64,000 bases of DNA from an uncultured Porphyromonadaceae bacterium. GTDB lineage: Bacteria > Bacteroidota > Bacteroidia > Bacteroidales > Muribaculaceae. The stretch's first letter is position 1; the number at the start of each line of letters is the position of its first letter. The notes under the pieces are model-generated. The model searched no databases. It saw only the letters and a list, made by a program, of their open reading frames with translations, and had not been told where the DNA came from. The translations under genes and the position numbers were made by a program. Where the stretch lies: assembly GCA_937901905.1 (NCBI GenBank), contig CALDIF010000033.1, positions 1-64,000 of the forward strand, in the 5' to 3' direction. Positions 17,683 to 25,608 of the stretch are shown piece after piece.

Positions 17683-17854
17683 TTTCATTAAAACCGCGAG
17701 CGAAGCCATCATGGCTGAGTGCGGCTACCGAATTCCGCTACGACAGTCACAGCGACGGGTTTCGGGGGTGACGGGTTTTGAAGTTTCATGGCAGGGACGG
17801 TTCGTGAGATGAGAATAGTCCTGTTTTTTAAACGGGTAACGATTAACGAACATT

Positions 17855-17907
17855 CGAGCAGTCGAGTTGGTTGAGCGGTCGAGTTGGTCGAGCGGTCGAG
17901 TTGGTCG
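17855..17907. repeat. 17-bp tandem repeat, three copies
   Basis: GTCGAGTTGG blocks start at 17861, 17878 and 17895 with a strict 17-bp period (unit GTCGAGTTGGTCGAGCG); the first unit has one change and the last is partial. The array lies in the 240-bp gap between queE and the tRNA-Pro terminator, which otherwise shows nothing. Confidence 0.85.
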
Positions 17908-17925
17908 GCAAAATCAAAAAAATAA

Positions 17926-17958
17926 GGGATAACTTGCAGGCTGACTGCTTGTTATCCC
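17926..17958 (-). terminator. Intrinsic terminator of tRNA-Pro
   Basis: GGGATAAC (17926-17933) pairs with GTTATCCC (17951-17958), and inner GCAG/CTGC extend the stem past a TT/TT internal loop. Read on the minus strand, the hairpin lies 8 nt after the tRNA and is followed by a T-rich run. Confidence 0.8.
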
Positions 17959-17966
17959 CTGTCGGG

Positions 17967-18040
17967 TCGGGGTGAGAGGACTCGAACTTCCGACCTCCAC
18001 GTCCCGAACGTGGCGCGCTAACCAACTGTGCTACACCCCG
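17967..18040 (-). tRNA. tRNA-Pro(CGG)
   Basis: A 74-nt minus-strand cloverleaf: acceptor CGGGGTG/CACCCCG with discriminator A, anticodon stem CCACG/CGTGG and loop TTCGGGA, so the anticodon is CGG (18006-18004). The T-arm carries GTTCGAGTC. CCA is not encoded. Confidence 0.95.
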
Positions 18041-18069
18041 ATCTCATGTTACCGCACCGAAATGCGCTG

Positions 18070-18100
18070 CAAAGGTAGCGATTTTTTTGAAAACAACAAA
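18070..18100 (-). promoter_or_regulatory. Promoter of tRNA-Pro
   Basis: On the minus strand, TTTG (18100-18097), a 19-bp spacer and TACCTTTG (18077-18070), 29 bp before the tRNA 5' end. Confidence 0.75.
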
Positions 18101-18149
18101 AAAAATCGCGATTTTCGTTTTTTTGAATATATTTAATAGTTGTTTTTGC

Positions 18150-18157
18150 TAACTTTG
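18150..18157 (+). promoter_or_regulatory. -7 element of the 494-residue membrane protein gene
   Basis: TAACTTTG, 18 bp before ATG 18176, so the leader is very short. A TTTG at 18122-18125 is 24 bp upstream, longer than the usual spacing. Confidence 0.6.
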
Positions 18158-18175
18158 CAGTTCGATTGAAGTAGA

Positions 18176-19660
18176 ATGCCGATGTACGCGTGTTTTAGTG
18201 ACAAAGAATGGCGAACTATGGCTGCGACAACACTTGTCGCGGTAGTTGCTATGTCGTTGTTAGCAGTAGTCCGATTAGGACTCCCTACCGGAGGACGACT
18301 TTCACTGGGACTTGTTGTGGCATTGTGTGTGCCTCTCACGCTTTATCGTTCCCGAACGTGGTCGAGCGTGACCGGTGCATACTTGTTATTGGCACTGTGG
18401 GTGTTGCTCGCCACGCTTTCAGTCAACAACATTTACGAGTGGCTCTCACCTGCAGGTGCCACACCCGACATGCCGGCACTTTACGGTGATGACCGCAGTT
18501 ATTACCGGTGGGCCTTACACTACTACGACGGTCGAGTCGATGTGCCGCATGTTGCCTTTCCCGGGCTGCCGGTGATGATACTCTTATCATGGAAGTTGTT
18601 GGGAGTGAATGTAGTATGGCCCGTGACGATGAATGTAACATTCACGTTAACTGCCATAGTGATAACCTCAATAACAGCAGTGAGATTGTTAGGCAAACGT
18701 GAAATCGCGCCATCTGAAACCACAATAGGCACGCTGACCCTTTTGGGCTGTGCATTGCTGACATTCATGCTAAGCCATGGAGCCGCGGTGCTGAAAGAAG
18801 CCGCCGTCACATTATCAATGTCGGTGGTGGGTGCCGTTCTCGCCGTTTTTGTGGATAATCGTCACCTTGAAGCACGTCACTATATGGCATTTGCAATAGC
18901 ATGTGTAATGCTGGCATTCATACGCACAACTTATATGTATCTGGTAATGTTGGCACTTATAGTTGTCGCTTTGGGCAATGTAAAGTCACGCGTCCCTCAT
19001 GTGGCACTATTGCTTGCCATCACAGTTGCAACGTTTGTAGTGGGTGACAGTGTCGCTTACTATTCGTTTGAACGGCACGCGTTAATCATCAGTGGTGGTG
19101 AACGAATGCAGAGTTTGTTCATCGTCGGTGAGAGTCAACAACCCTATCTCAACCTCATTGGAAACTACTTTCATTATCCCATATGGAAGCGATTGGTATT
19201 ACTGCCATTGACAACAGCCGTTCAATATATCATTCCATTCCCGTGGTCTTACGGTCGCACTCTACTATTCGGCGAGATACTTGCCCGTTGTAGTTACGGG
19301 TGGTACATGGTGGGAGGATTGGCAATGTTCTACTACCTGTTCTTGTCGTGGCGCGAGCGTTATTCATTGGGTGCATGGGCTTGGGTCGCTCCGACCTTAT
19401 TTGCTGCTGTGGCATATATCAGTGCCGGTTCGGTGAGTCGCTATGTGGTGCCGATTCAAGCGATGTTCGTACCTGTGGCGTTGTGGGCGCTGTGTGTAGC
19501 GCGCGCCGACAGCAAGGTCAAACGCCTCATGTTGTGGTGGGCAGTCGTTTACGCTGTTGTAATGGTGGTTACGCTTGTCACTTGTTACCAAATTCAAGTC
19601 AATTATTTGCGCAGTCTCAATGAGTATTATAGGAGTTTGCGTGAACTACAATCAAACTGA
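18176..19660 (+). CDS. Polytopic membrane protein of unknown function
   Basis: A 494-residue inner-membrane protein with about ten to twelve hydrophobic segments. I do not recognise the family. After the second or third segment, a loop with GDDRSYYRWALHYYDG is followed by FPGLPVMILLSW; an acidic-aromatic first loop followed by many segments recalls GT-C glycosyltransferases or polymerase-like glycan proteins, but no diagnostic motif is seen. polA follows after 5 bp. The only membrane-protein neighbour on this strand is the MATE exporter, so context gives no clear role. Confidence 0.65.
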   Translation: MPMYACFSDKEWRTMAATTLVAVVAMSLLAVVRLGLPTGGRLSLGLVVALCVPLTLYRSRTWSSVTGAYLLLALWVLLATLSVNNIYEWLSPAGATPDMPALYGDDRSYYRWALHYYDGRVDVPHVAFPGLPVMILLSWKLLGVNVVWPVTMNVTFTLTAIVITSITAVRLLGKREIAPSETTIGTLTLLGCALLTFMLSHGAAVLKEAAVTLSMSVVGAVLAVFVDNRHLEARHYMAFAIACVMLAFIRTTYMYLVMLALIVVALGNVKSRVPHVALLLAITVATFVVGDSVAYYSFERHALIISGGERMQSLFIVGESQQPYLNLIGNYFHYPIWKRLVLLPLTTAVQYIIPFPWSYGRTLLFGEILARCSYGWYMVGGLAMFYYLFLSWRERYSLGAWAWVAPTLFAAVAYISAGSVSRYVVPIQAMFVPVALWALCVARADSKVKRLMLWWAVVYAVVMVVTLVTCYQIQVNYLRSLNEYYRSLRELQSN

Positions 19661-19665
19661 TAGAA

Positions 19666-22440
19666 ATGAAAAAACTGTTGCTTGTTGATGCCTACGCGAT
19701 TATATTCAGGGCATACTACGCGATGATACGAGCACCACGTGTGACCGGTACAGGCATGAATACCGGTGCGATATTCGGTTTTGTCAACGTGCTTGAAGAA
19801 TTACTCAAGTCACAGTCTCCGAGCCACATCGCTGTGTGTTTCGATCCCGGTGGACTCACGTTTCGCCATGAGGTTTATCCGGCTTATAAAGAAAATCGTG
19901 AGCGCACGCCCGAGGATATAGTGCGAGCGGTTCCATACATCAAGCGAATTCTCGCCGCACGCAACATCGCGGTGGTCACATCACCGGGCTATGAAGCCGA
20001 CGATGTGATAGGAACGCTTGCACGTCGAGCCGCTGCCGAGGGGTATGAAGCCGTTATAGTAACAGGCGACAAAGACCTTGCACAATTGGTCGCACCGCAC
20101 GTGACACTATATAACCCCGCCAAAGACGAGCACCTTGACGTTGAGGGAGTCAATGCCAAGTTCGGCATCAACAATCCGTCGCAAGTGATAGACTTGTTAG
20201 GGTTGATGGGTGACAGTGCCGACAATATTCCCGGCTGCCCCGGAGTGGGACCGAAGAAAGCACAGAAGTTGATTGCCGATTGGGGCTGTGTCGAGTCGGT
20301 TATCCTGCATGCCGGGGATCTCAAAGGCGCGTTGGCTACTGCTATACGTGAGAATGCACAGCAAATCATGCTGTCCAAGCAGTTAGCAACCATCAATACC
20401 GCAGTGCCCATTGACCTTAATCTCGAGACGACCTCACTGCAAGCGATTGATGTTGAAGAATTACGCCGCATTTACACCGAATTGGAGTTCCGCACGTTCT
20501 TGGCACGATTGGATCAGGAGCCCCAACCCACCGACACTCCCGTTGCCCCTGCAGCGATGCGCAACGAACCTCGTGTGGGCAGTTTGTTCGATGACATTGA
20601 CGTAGAAACTACAACTGATAACACTGCCAAACCGAACTCTACGGTGAGCCACGACAATCGCCCCACGGCAATCAATGATGATGTAGTCATCGTCAATGAT
20701 AGTGCTGATGTCGCTGCACTTGCTGCGACACTTGCTGCGAGCGAAGAAGATGTCGCTGTGTTTATCTTGTCTAACGGTGATGAAGCGATGCGAGCCGAGA
20801 CCGAGGGCTTGGCACTTGCTCGCGGTAAAGAAGCGTGGTACATTCCTTTCGACTCCTCGGGCATCGTGCAAAGTGCTGTAGCGCCACTGTTCACCGGACG
20901 CGCTACAATAGTGGCTCCTGACATCAAATGGCTGATGGTGGTGTTAGGCGCGGCTAAAATGGAGTTTACCGCACCCTACTACGACACGGCAGTCGCCCAC
21001 TACCTGCTGCAACCCGAGCGTTCACATTCGACGCGTAGTATGGCATTCGACATGATGCACATCGACCTGCCCGAGACCATGTCAATTGCCCGAGGGCGAG
21101 CTCCCAAGTGGAACGATGTACCTGTCGAGACAGAGGCGAAATATGCAGGATTGATGGCTCGCACCACACTTGCATTGCGTCCTGTTCTCGACGAAGCCAT
21201 TGTCGCCGAAGGAATACGCAACTTATTAACCGACATTGAGTTGCCCTTGATAAGGGTACTTGCCGACATGGAACTTGCCGGGGCACGCATTGATTGTAAT
21301 GCCCTCAATGAATACGCGAAGACATTGAGCCGACGAGCCGCCACGCTTGAAACCGAATGTCATGAGTTAGCCGGTGCCTCCTTCAACACGGCATCGCCGG
21401 CACAAGTGGGCGAAGTGCTTTTCGGCACACTGCACCTTGACGACAAGGCGAAACGTACACGTAGCGGACAATACAGCACTACCGAGGAAATCCTCGTCAA
21501 GTTGCGTCACCGCCACCCTATTGTAGACAAGATACTCGAGTTGCGCGGTGTGCGTAAACTGCTTAACACTTATGTCACCGTGCTGCCCGGATTGGTCAAC
21601 AAGCACACAGGACGCGTGCATACCACTTTCAATCAAACAGTTACAGCCACAGGACGACTTTCAAGCACCAATCCCAACTTACAGAATATACCGGTGCGCA
21701 CCGATGAGGGGCGCGAAATCAGGCGCGCGTTCATTCCCGCCGAGGGCAATGTGTTTTTCAGTGCCGATTATTCGCAAATCGAATTGCGTCTTGTAGCAGA
21801 CCTCAGCGGTGACCCTACCATGTTAAGCGCGTTCGAGCAAGATAGTGACATTCATGCACTTACCGCAGCCCGCATTTACCATGAGCCGATAGAGGCAGTA
21901 ACACCAGAACAGCGTCGCAAGGCAAAAACAGCCAATTTCGGCATTTTGTATGGCATTTCGGCTTTCGGGTTGGCAGAGCGGTTGGGTATATCACGTGCCG
22001 AAGCCAAGCAACTTATAGACGGGTATTATGCCGTGTTTCCTCGTGTGAGAGAATACATTGATGAGACAATAGAGAAGGCTCGCGCAAACGGCTATGTAAC
22101 AACGCTGTACGGTCGTCGTCGAATGTTGCCCGACATCAATTCACGCAACGCTGTGGTGAGAGGCTTCAGCGAGCGTAATGCGGTGAACGCACCCGTTCAA
22201 GGCACTGCGGCTGATGTTATAAAGCGTGCCATGGTTGCCATTGCGAAACGTTTCAAGCAAGAGGGTCTGTCATCGCGCATGATCTTACAAGTGCACGACG
22301 AGTTGAACTTTGATGTGGTGCCGAGCGAATTGGAACGCGTGGAACAGATTGTGGTAAGCGAGATGGAAACCGCCTACAACGGTCGAGTGCGACTCACAGC
22401 GAGCCATGCTGCAGCCGACAATTGGTTAGACGCACATTGA
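19666..22440 (+). CDS. polA: DNA polymerase I, proofreading domain degenerate
   Basis: A 924-residue family A polymerase for Okazaki-fragment processing and repair. The N-terminal 5'-3' exonuclease is intact in appearance (LLVDAYAIIFRAYYA, GYEADDVIGT, VTGDKDLAQLV, LMGDSADNIPG). Polymerase motifs are intact: motif A SADYSQIELR (D about 701), motif B RRKAKTANFGILYGIS, motif C VHDE (877-879). The middle 3'-5' exonuclease domain keeps its fold but lacks its metal ligands: the DxE of motif I aligns with VAVFILSNG (about 363-371), and the other two sites carry K and M instead of D. Proofreading is therefore probably absent. The MATE gene follows after 1 bp. Confidence 0.95.
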   Translation: MKKLLLVDAYAIIFRAYYAMIRAPRVTGTGMNTGAIFGFVNVLEELLKSQSPSHIAVCFDPGGLTFRHEVYPAYKENRERTPEDIVRAVPYIKRILAARNIAVVTSPGYEADDVIGTLARRAAAEGYEAVIVTGDKDLAQLVAPHVTLYNPAKDEHLDVEGVNAKFGINNPSQVIDLLGLMGDSADNIPGCPGVGPKKAQKLIADWGCVESVILHAGDLKGALATAIRENAQQIMLSKQLATINTAVPIDLNLETTSLQAIDVEELRRIYTELEFRTFLARLDQEPQPTDTPVAPAAMRNEPRVGSLFDDIDVETTTDNTAKPNSTVSHDNRPTAINDDVVIVNDSADVAALAATLAASEEDVAVFILSNGDEAMRAETEGLALARGKEAWYIPFDSSGIVQSAVAPLFTGRATIVAPDIKWLMVVLGAAKMEFTAPYYDTAVAHYLLQPERSHSTRSMAFDMMHIDLPETMSIARGRAPKWNDVPVETEAKYAGLMARTTLALRPVLDEAIVAEGIRNLLTDIELPLIRVLADMELAGARIDCNALNEYAKTLSRRAATLETECHELAGASFNTASPAQVGEVLFGTLHLDDKAKRTRSGQYSTTEEILVKLRHRHPIVDKILELRGVRKLLNTYVTVLPGLVNKHTGRVHTTFNQTVTATGRLSSTNPNLQNIPVRTDEGREIRRAFIPAEGNVFFSADYSQIELRLVADLSGDPTMLSAFEQDSDIHALTAARIYHEPIEAVTPEQRRKAKTANFGILYGISAFGLAERLGISRAEAKQLIDGYYAVFPRVREYIDETIEKARANGYVTTLYGRRRMLPDINSRNAVVRGFSERNAVNAPVQGTAADVIKRAMVAIAKRFKQEGLSSRMILQVHDELNFDVVPSELERVEQIVVSEMETAYNGRVRLTASHAAADNWLDAH

Positions 22441-22441
22441 C

Positions 22442-23800
22442 ATGAAAGAACTGGACTCAGCACCCATAGGCAAGTTATTGTGGCAGTACAGCGTACCCGC
22501 TGTGGTGGGCATCATGGTAATGTCACTCTACAATGTGATAGGTCGCATCTTCATCGGTCAAGGTGTAGGTCCCGATGCCATTGCCGGACTCGCTGTCACC
22601 TTCCCGGTGATGAATGTGAGTGCAGCCTTCGGTGTGCTTATAGGAGCCGGGTCGAGTGCACGCACATCAATTGTGCTGGGTGAGGGCAGACGACGCGAAG
22701 CGGAGTTTATCCTCGGCAACAGTATAGTGATGACATTAGTGTTCGGAACTCTTTACATTGGAGTGTTCGCCTTGTTTTTAGACCCTATACTGCGCTTGTT
22801 CGGAGCAAGTGACTCCTCTTTGCCCTATGCCCACGACTACATGATATGGCTCTTGCCCGGACTTATTATCAACAACTTGTGCTACTCGTTCAATAACGTG
22901 ATGCGTGCCAGCGGTTATCCCACCAAGGCGATGGTGACGATGTTCATCGGAGCGGGATTGAGTGTCATTCTATGTCCGTTGTTCATCTTCGTGTTTCACA
23001 TGGGCATCAAGGGAGCCGCCATTGCAACCGACATTTCGATGGGTGTAAGCGCAGCGTTTGTGATGGTTCATTTCTTTGACAAGCGGTCAACTGTTCATTT
23101 CACCCCGGGGACTTATCGCCTGCGACGCTCGGTACTACTACCTATCCTTGCTATCGGAGCGGCACCGTGCATTATCAACACCGCCGGTTGTCTGGTCAAT
23201 GCCATTATAAATAACACGGTCTACCATTATGGCGGAGACTCGGCTGTCGCCGCTATCGGCATCTTCACCACGGTAACCCAACTGGTGATTTCGTTCATTA
23301 TCGGTGTGTGTCAAGGTATGCAACCTATCGTCGGCTACAACTACGGGGCGCGTCGATACGAACGCCTTAAACGCGCTTTTTGGCTCACCGCAGCGGTGTG
23401 TACCGTGGCATGCACGTTGTGTACTCTTGCCGGCATGCTCATTCCACGCGAGGTGTCATTGCTATTCACCGATCATGAGGGCTTGTTGACTACAAGCGAG
23501 CATGCGTTGAAAATGACAACATGGATGTTCTGGTGTGTAGGCTTTCAAATAGTGGTGAGCAATTTCCTGCAATCGTTAGGAGAGGCTCGCAAGGCTATCT
23601 TGATGAGTTTGTCAAGGCAAGTTATATTTTTGATACCGTTGCTGCTCACCTTGCCGTCAATGTGGAAACTGAACGGCGTTTGGCTCTCATTCCCACTGAG
23701 TGACATCTGCGCTTTAGCCGTGGCGGTCATTCTATTGATTGTTGAGTTGCGCAAGATTACACGCTTGGTCAACTCGCGTTTGGTGCATCGCACAGCGTAA
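22442..23800 (+). CDS. MATE family efflux transporter
   Basis: A 452-residue, 12-segment inner-membrane antiporter of the MATE family, closest in style to the MepA/DinF branch. The N-terminal pattern (LLWQYSVPAVVGIMVMSLYN, then DAIAGLAVTFP) and the repeat of the second half (AAIGIFTTVTQLVISFIIGV, MQPIVGYNYGARR) are typical. Substrates are usually cationic drugs or metabolites, driven by H+ or Na+. It starts 1 bp after the polA stop, so it is cotranscribed with it. A long perfect hairpin lies just after its stop. Confidence 0.92.
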   Translation: MKELDSAPIGKLLWQYSVPAVVGIMVMSLYNVIGRIFIGQGVGPDAIAGLAVTFPVMNVSAAFGVLIGAGSSARTSIVLGEGRRREAEFILGNSIVMTLVFGTLYIGVFALFLDPILRLFGASDSSLPYAHDYMIWLLPGLIINNLCYSFNNVMRASGYPTKAMVTMFIGAGLSVILCPLFIFVFHMGIKGAAIATDISMGVSAAFVMVHFFDKRSTVHFTPGTYRLRRSVLLPILAIGAAPCIINTAGCLVNAIINNTVYHYGGDSAVAAIGIFTTVTQLVISFIIGVCQGMQPIVGYNYGARRYERLKRAFWLTAAVCTVACTLCTLAGMLIPREVSLLFTDHEGLLTTSEHALKMTTWMFWCVGFQIVVSNFLQSLGEARKAILMSLSRQVIFLIPLLLTLPSMWKLNGVWLSFPLSDICALAVAVILLIVELRKITRLVNSRLVHRTA

Positions 23801-23806
23801 TTGCCA

Positions 23807-23868
23807 CATAACGAACAGACGCGAGAGGGCTTGACAATCATCAAGCCCTCTCGCGTCTGTTCGTTATG
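23807..23868. terminator. Perfect 28-bp hairpin between convergent genes
   Basis: The arms 23807-23834 and 23841-23868 are exact inverted copies with a 6-nt loop (CAATCA). The hairpin sits between the ends of the MATE gene (plus) and the metallopeptidase gene (minus). It is unusually long and lacks a T-run on either strand, so bidirectional termination is likely but not of the textbook kind. Confidence 0.8.
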
Positions 23869-23882
23869 CAAACACCCTATGA

Positions 23883-24752
23883 TTAGAGGGTTGCATCACT
23901 CTGCTGGAATGTGGTACCCTGTCGCACGTCACCCGTTTGGAAACCCAATTTGAGCCACTTCATGCGTTGTGCACTCGTGCCGTGAGTAAAGCTCTCGCTC
24001 ACGGCGTAGCCTTGAGCACGCTTTTGCAGATAGTCATCACCTATCACACTCGCACAGTCTATTGCTTCCTTGAGGTCGCCGTCATCAAGCGAGCCGAACA
24101 TTCGGTTCTCGTAATGAGCCCAAACACCGGCATAGAAGTCGGCGAGTAATTCGAGGCGAACACTCAATTTATTTGCCTCAGCCTCGCTCTTGCCATTCAT
24201 TGCCTGATGCGCTTTCTGCAAAGTACCCAACAGATATTCCACGTGATGACCCACCTCGTGAGCAATCACGTAGGCATAAGCGAAGTCACCGCTCGCACCC
24301 AGTTGTTGCTTCATCGTTGAGAAGAACGACAAGTCAATATACAAACACTGGTCGCCACTGCAGTAAAACGGTCCCATTGCCGCGCTACCCTGTCCGCACG
24401 ATGTTGCCGTAGCATCGGTGTAAAGAACGAGCGTCGGGTTCTTGTACTCACCCAGTCCCTGCTCTTGGAACACCTTTGCCCACACGTCCTCGGTGCTGGC
24501 AAGCACTTTCTTGCTGAACTCTGCCAAGGCTTGCTCCTCGGCAGTGAATTCACGTTGCTCGGTTTGACCTGTATTTTGCAAATTCATCTGACCGGCTTGT
24601 TGCAGCACATCGCCGAGGTCTCCACCCATTAAAAGGGTGATGATGCCGGCAATAATCAGTCCGCCAATGCCACCGATGCCCACCTTGGAGCCCGTGCTCA
24701 TGCCACGGCGATCTTCCACATTCGAACTCTCTCTACGTCCGTCTAAATTCAT
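23883..24752 (-). CDS. Neutral zinc metallopeptidase (YpfJ-like), membrane-anchored
   Basis: A 289-residue protein of the family known as neutral zinc metallopeptidase (YpfJ). A short charged N-terminus is followed by one membrane segment (about 23-43, Gly/Ile-rich). The C-terminal domain faces the periplasm and holds HEVGHH, the HExxH zinc site, followed by an alanine/glutamate-rich helix. Four cysteine-containing positions around SCGQGSAAMGPFYCSGDQC are conserved in the family. The physiological substrate is unknown. It is the last gene of the minus-strand block and ends at the long hairpin. Confidence 0.88.
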   Translation of the reverse strand: MNLDGRRESSNVEDRRGMSTGSKVGIGGIGGLIIAGIITLLMGGDLGDVLQQAGQMNLQNTGQTEQREFTAEEQALAEFSKKVLASTEDVWAKVFQEQGLGEYKNPTLVLYTDATATSCGQGSAAMGPFYCSGDQCLYIDLSFFSTMKQQLGASGDFAYAYVIAHEVGHHVEYLLGTLQKAHQAMNGKSEAEANKLSVRLELLADFYAGVWAHYENRMFGSLDDGDLKEAIDCASVIGDDYLQKRAQGYAVSESFTHGTSAQRMKWLKLGFQTGDVRQGTTFQQSDATL

Positions 24753-24828
24753 ATTGTTACCGTTTATAAGTTAATAATTTGTTCCTTTTACATCACGCCA
24801 CAACAAGTTGCAACATTAAATCACGATA

Positions 24829-25572
24829 TTAAAAACTCCATTTCGCCGCAATTGTGGGTATTGCGTAAAAACGATTGTGATTGCCCTCGCGGTTATACAC
24901 GAAGTTGTTACTCAATTCAACCTCGGTGCCGAGCGACAATTTAACCTTGTCCCAACCCTTGATGGCATTAAGGTTGAACCAGAACTGCGGCTCGCTGAGG
25001 GTAATCAATTTACCGCTGACCGAGGGATCGCGCCACACGTCAATAAAACCCGAGAACGTACACAAGCCACGCTTGGCGAATGTCGTACTCCACACTGCTG
25101 TCAGTTGGAACGAATTGAACCCGTCCACATGCCAATGACGGTTTTTGAAGTAACGCTTGTACATCGCCTGCAACGAGAATGTTGTAGAGTAAGATGCATT
25201 GTGCCAATTGTATGCACCACCCAACAACAGGGCATGTTGAAATCGGGTCGCCTCCCAAGTATCCTCATGACTGCTCAATCCACCGTTATACTCAATGTGA
25301 GCCGCCCAATGCTTATCGCGCGTGACATTGAACTCACGTGATATTTCCCAATAAGCACCGGCCACGCCATCGCGCTGATAGTCGATATCGACAAACAAGT
25401 AGGTACTGCCCGCACCATCGGGTTTGAACATCTCCACAGTGGTGGTGACCGAGGGTCGGTTGCTCAAGTTGCTGTTGAAGGTATGACCCATGTCGTAGTG
25501 CAGTTGCACATTCTGGGCATAGGCACCCAAGGACAATAATGTTGCTGCAATAACAATCGTTTTCTTCATCAA
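24829..25572 (-). CDS. DUF5020-like outer-membrane beta-barrel protein
   Basis: A 247-residue exported protein: signal peptide to about residue 20 (SLGAYAQ), then alternating hydrophobic/polar strands rich in aromatic residues, ending in W-S-F, as expected for a small outer-membrane barrel. I recall this as DUF5020, a Bacteroidota family with similarity to the nucleoside channel Tsx; that link is from memory. GH97 lies 36 bp upstream on the same strand, so the two are probably cotranscribed. Two adjacent ATGs (25572, 25569) are possible starts. Confidence 0.75.
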   Translation of the reverse strand: MMKKTIVIAATLLSLGAYAQNVQLHYDMGHTFNSNLSNRPSVTTTVEMFKPDGAGSTYLFVDIDYQRDGVAGAYWEISREFNVTRDKHWAAHIEYNGGLSSHEDTWEATRFQHALLLGGAYNWHNASYSTTFSLQAMYKRYFKNRHWHVDGFNSFQLTAVWSTTFAKRGLCTFSGFIDVWRDPSVSGKLITLSEPQFWFNLNAIKGWDKVKLSLGTEVELSNNFVYNREGNHNRFYAIPTIAAKWSF

Positions 25573-25608
25573 AGAGTTTCAATTATCGTTATCTCCGTTG
25601 TATTGTAC

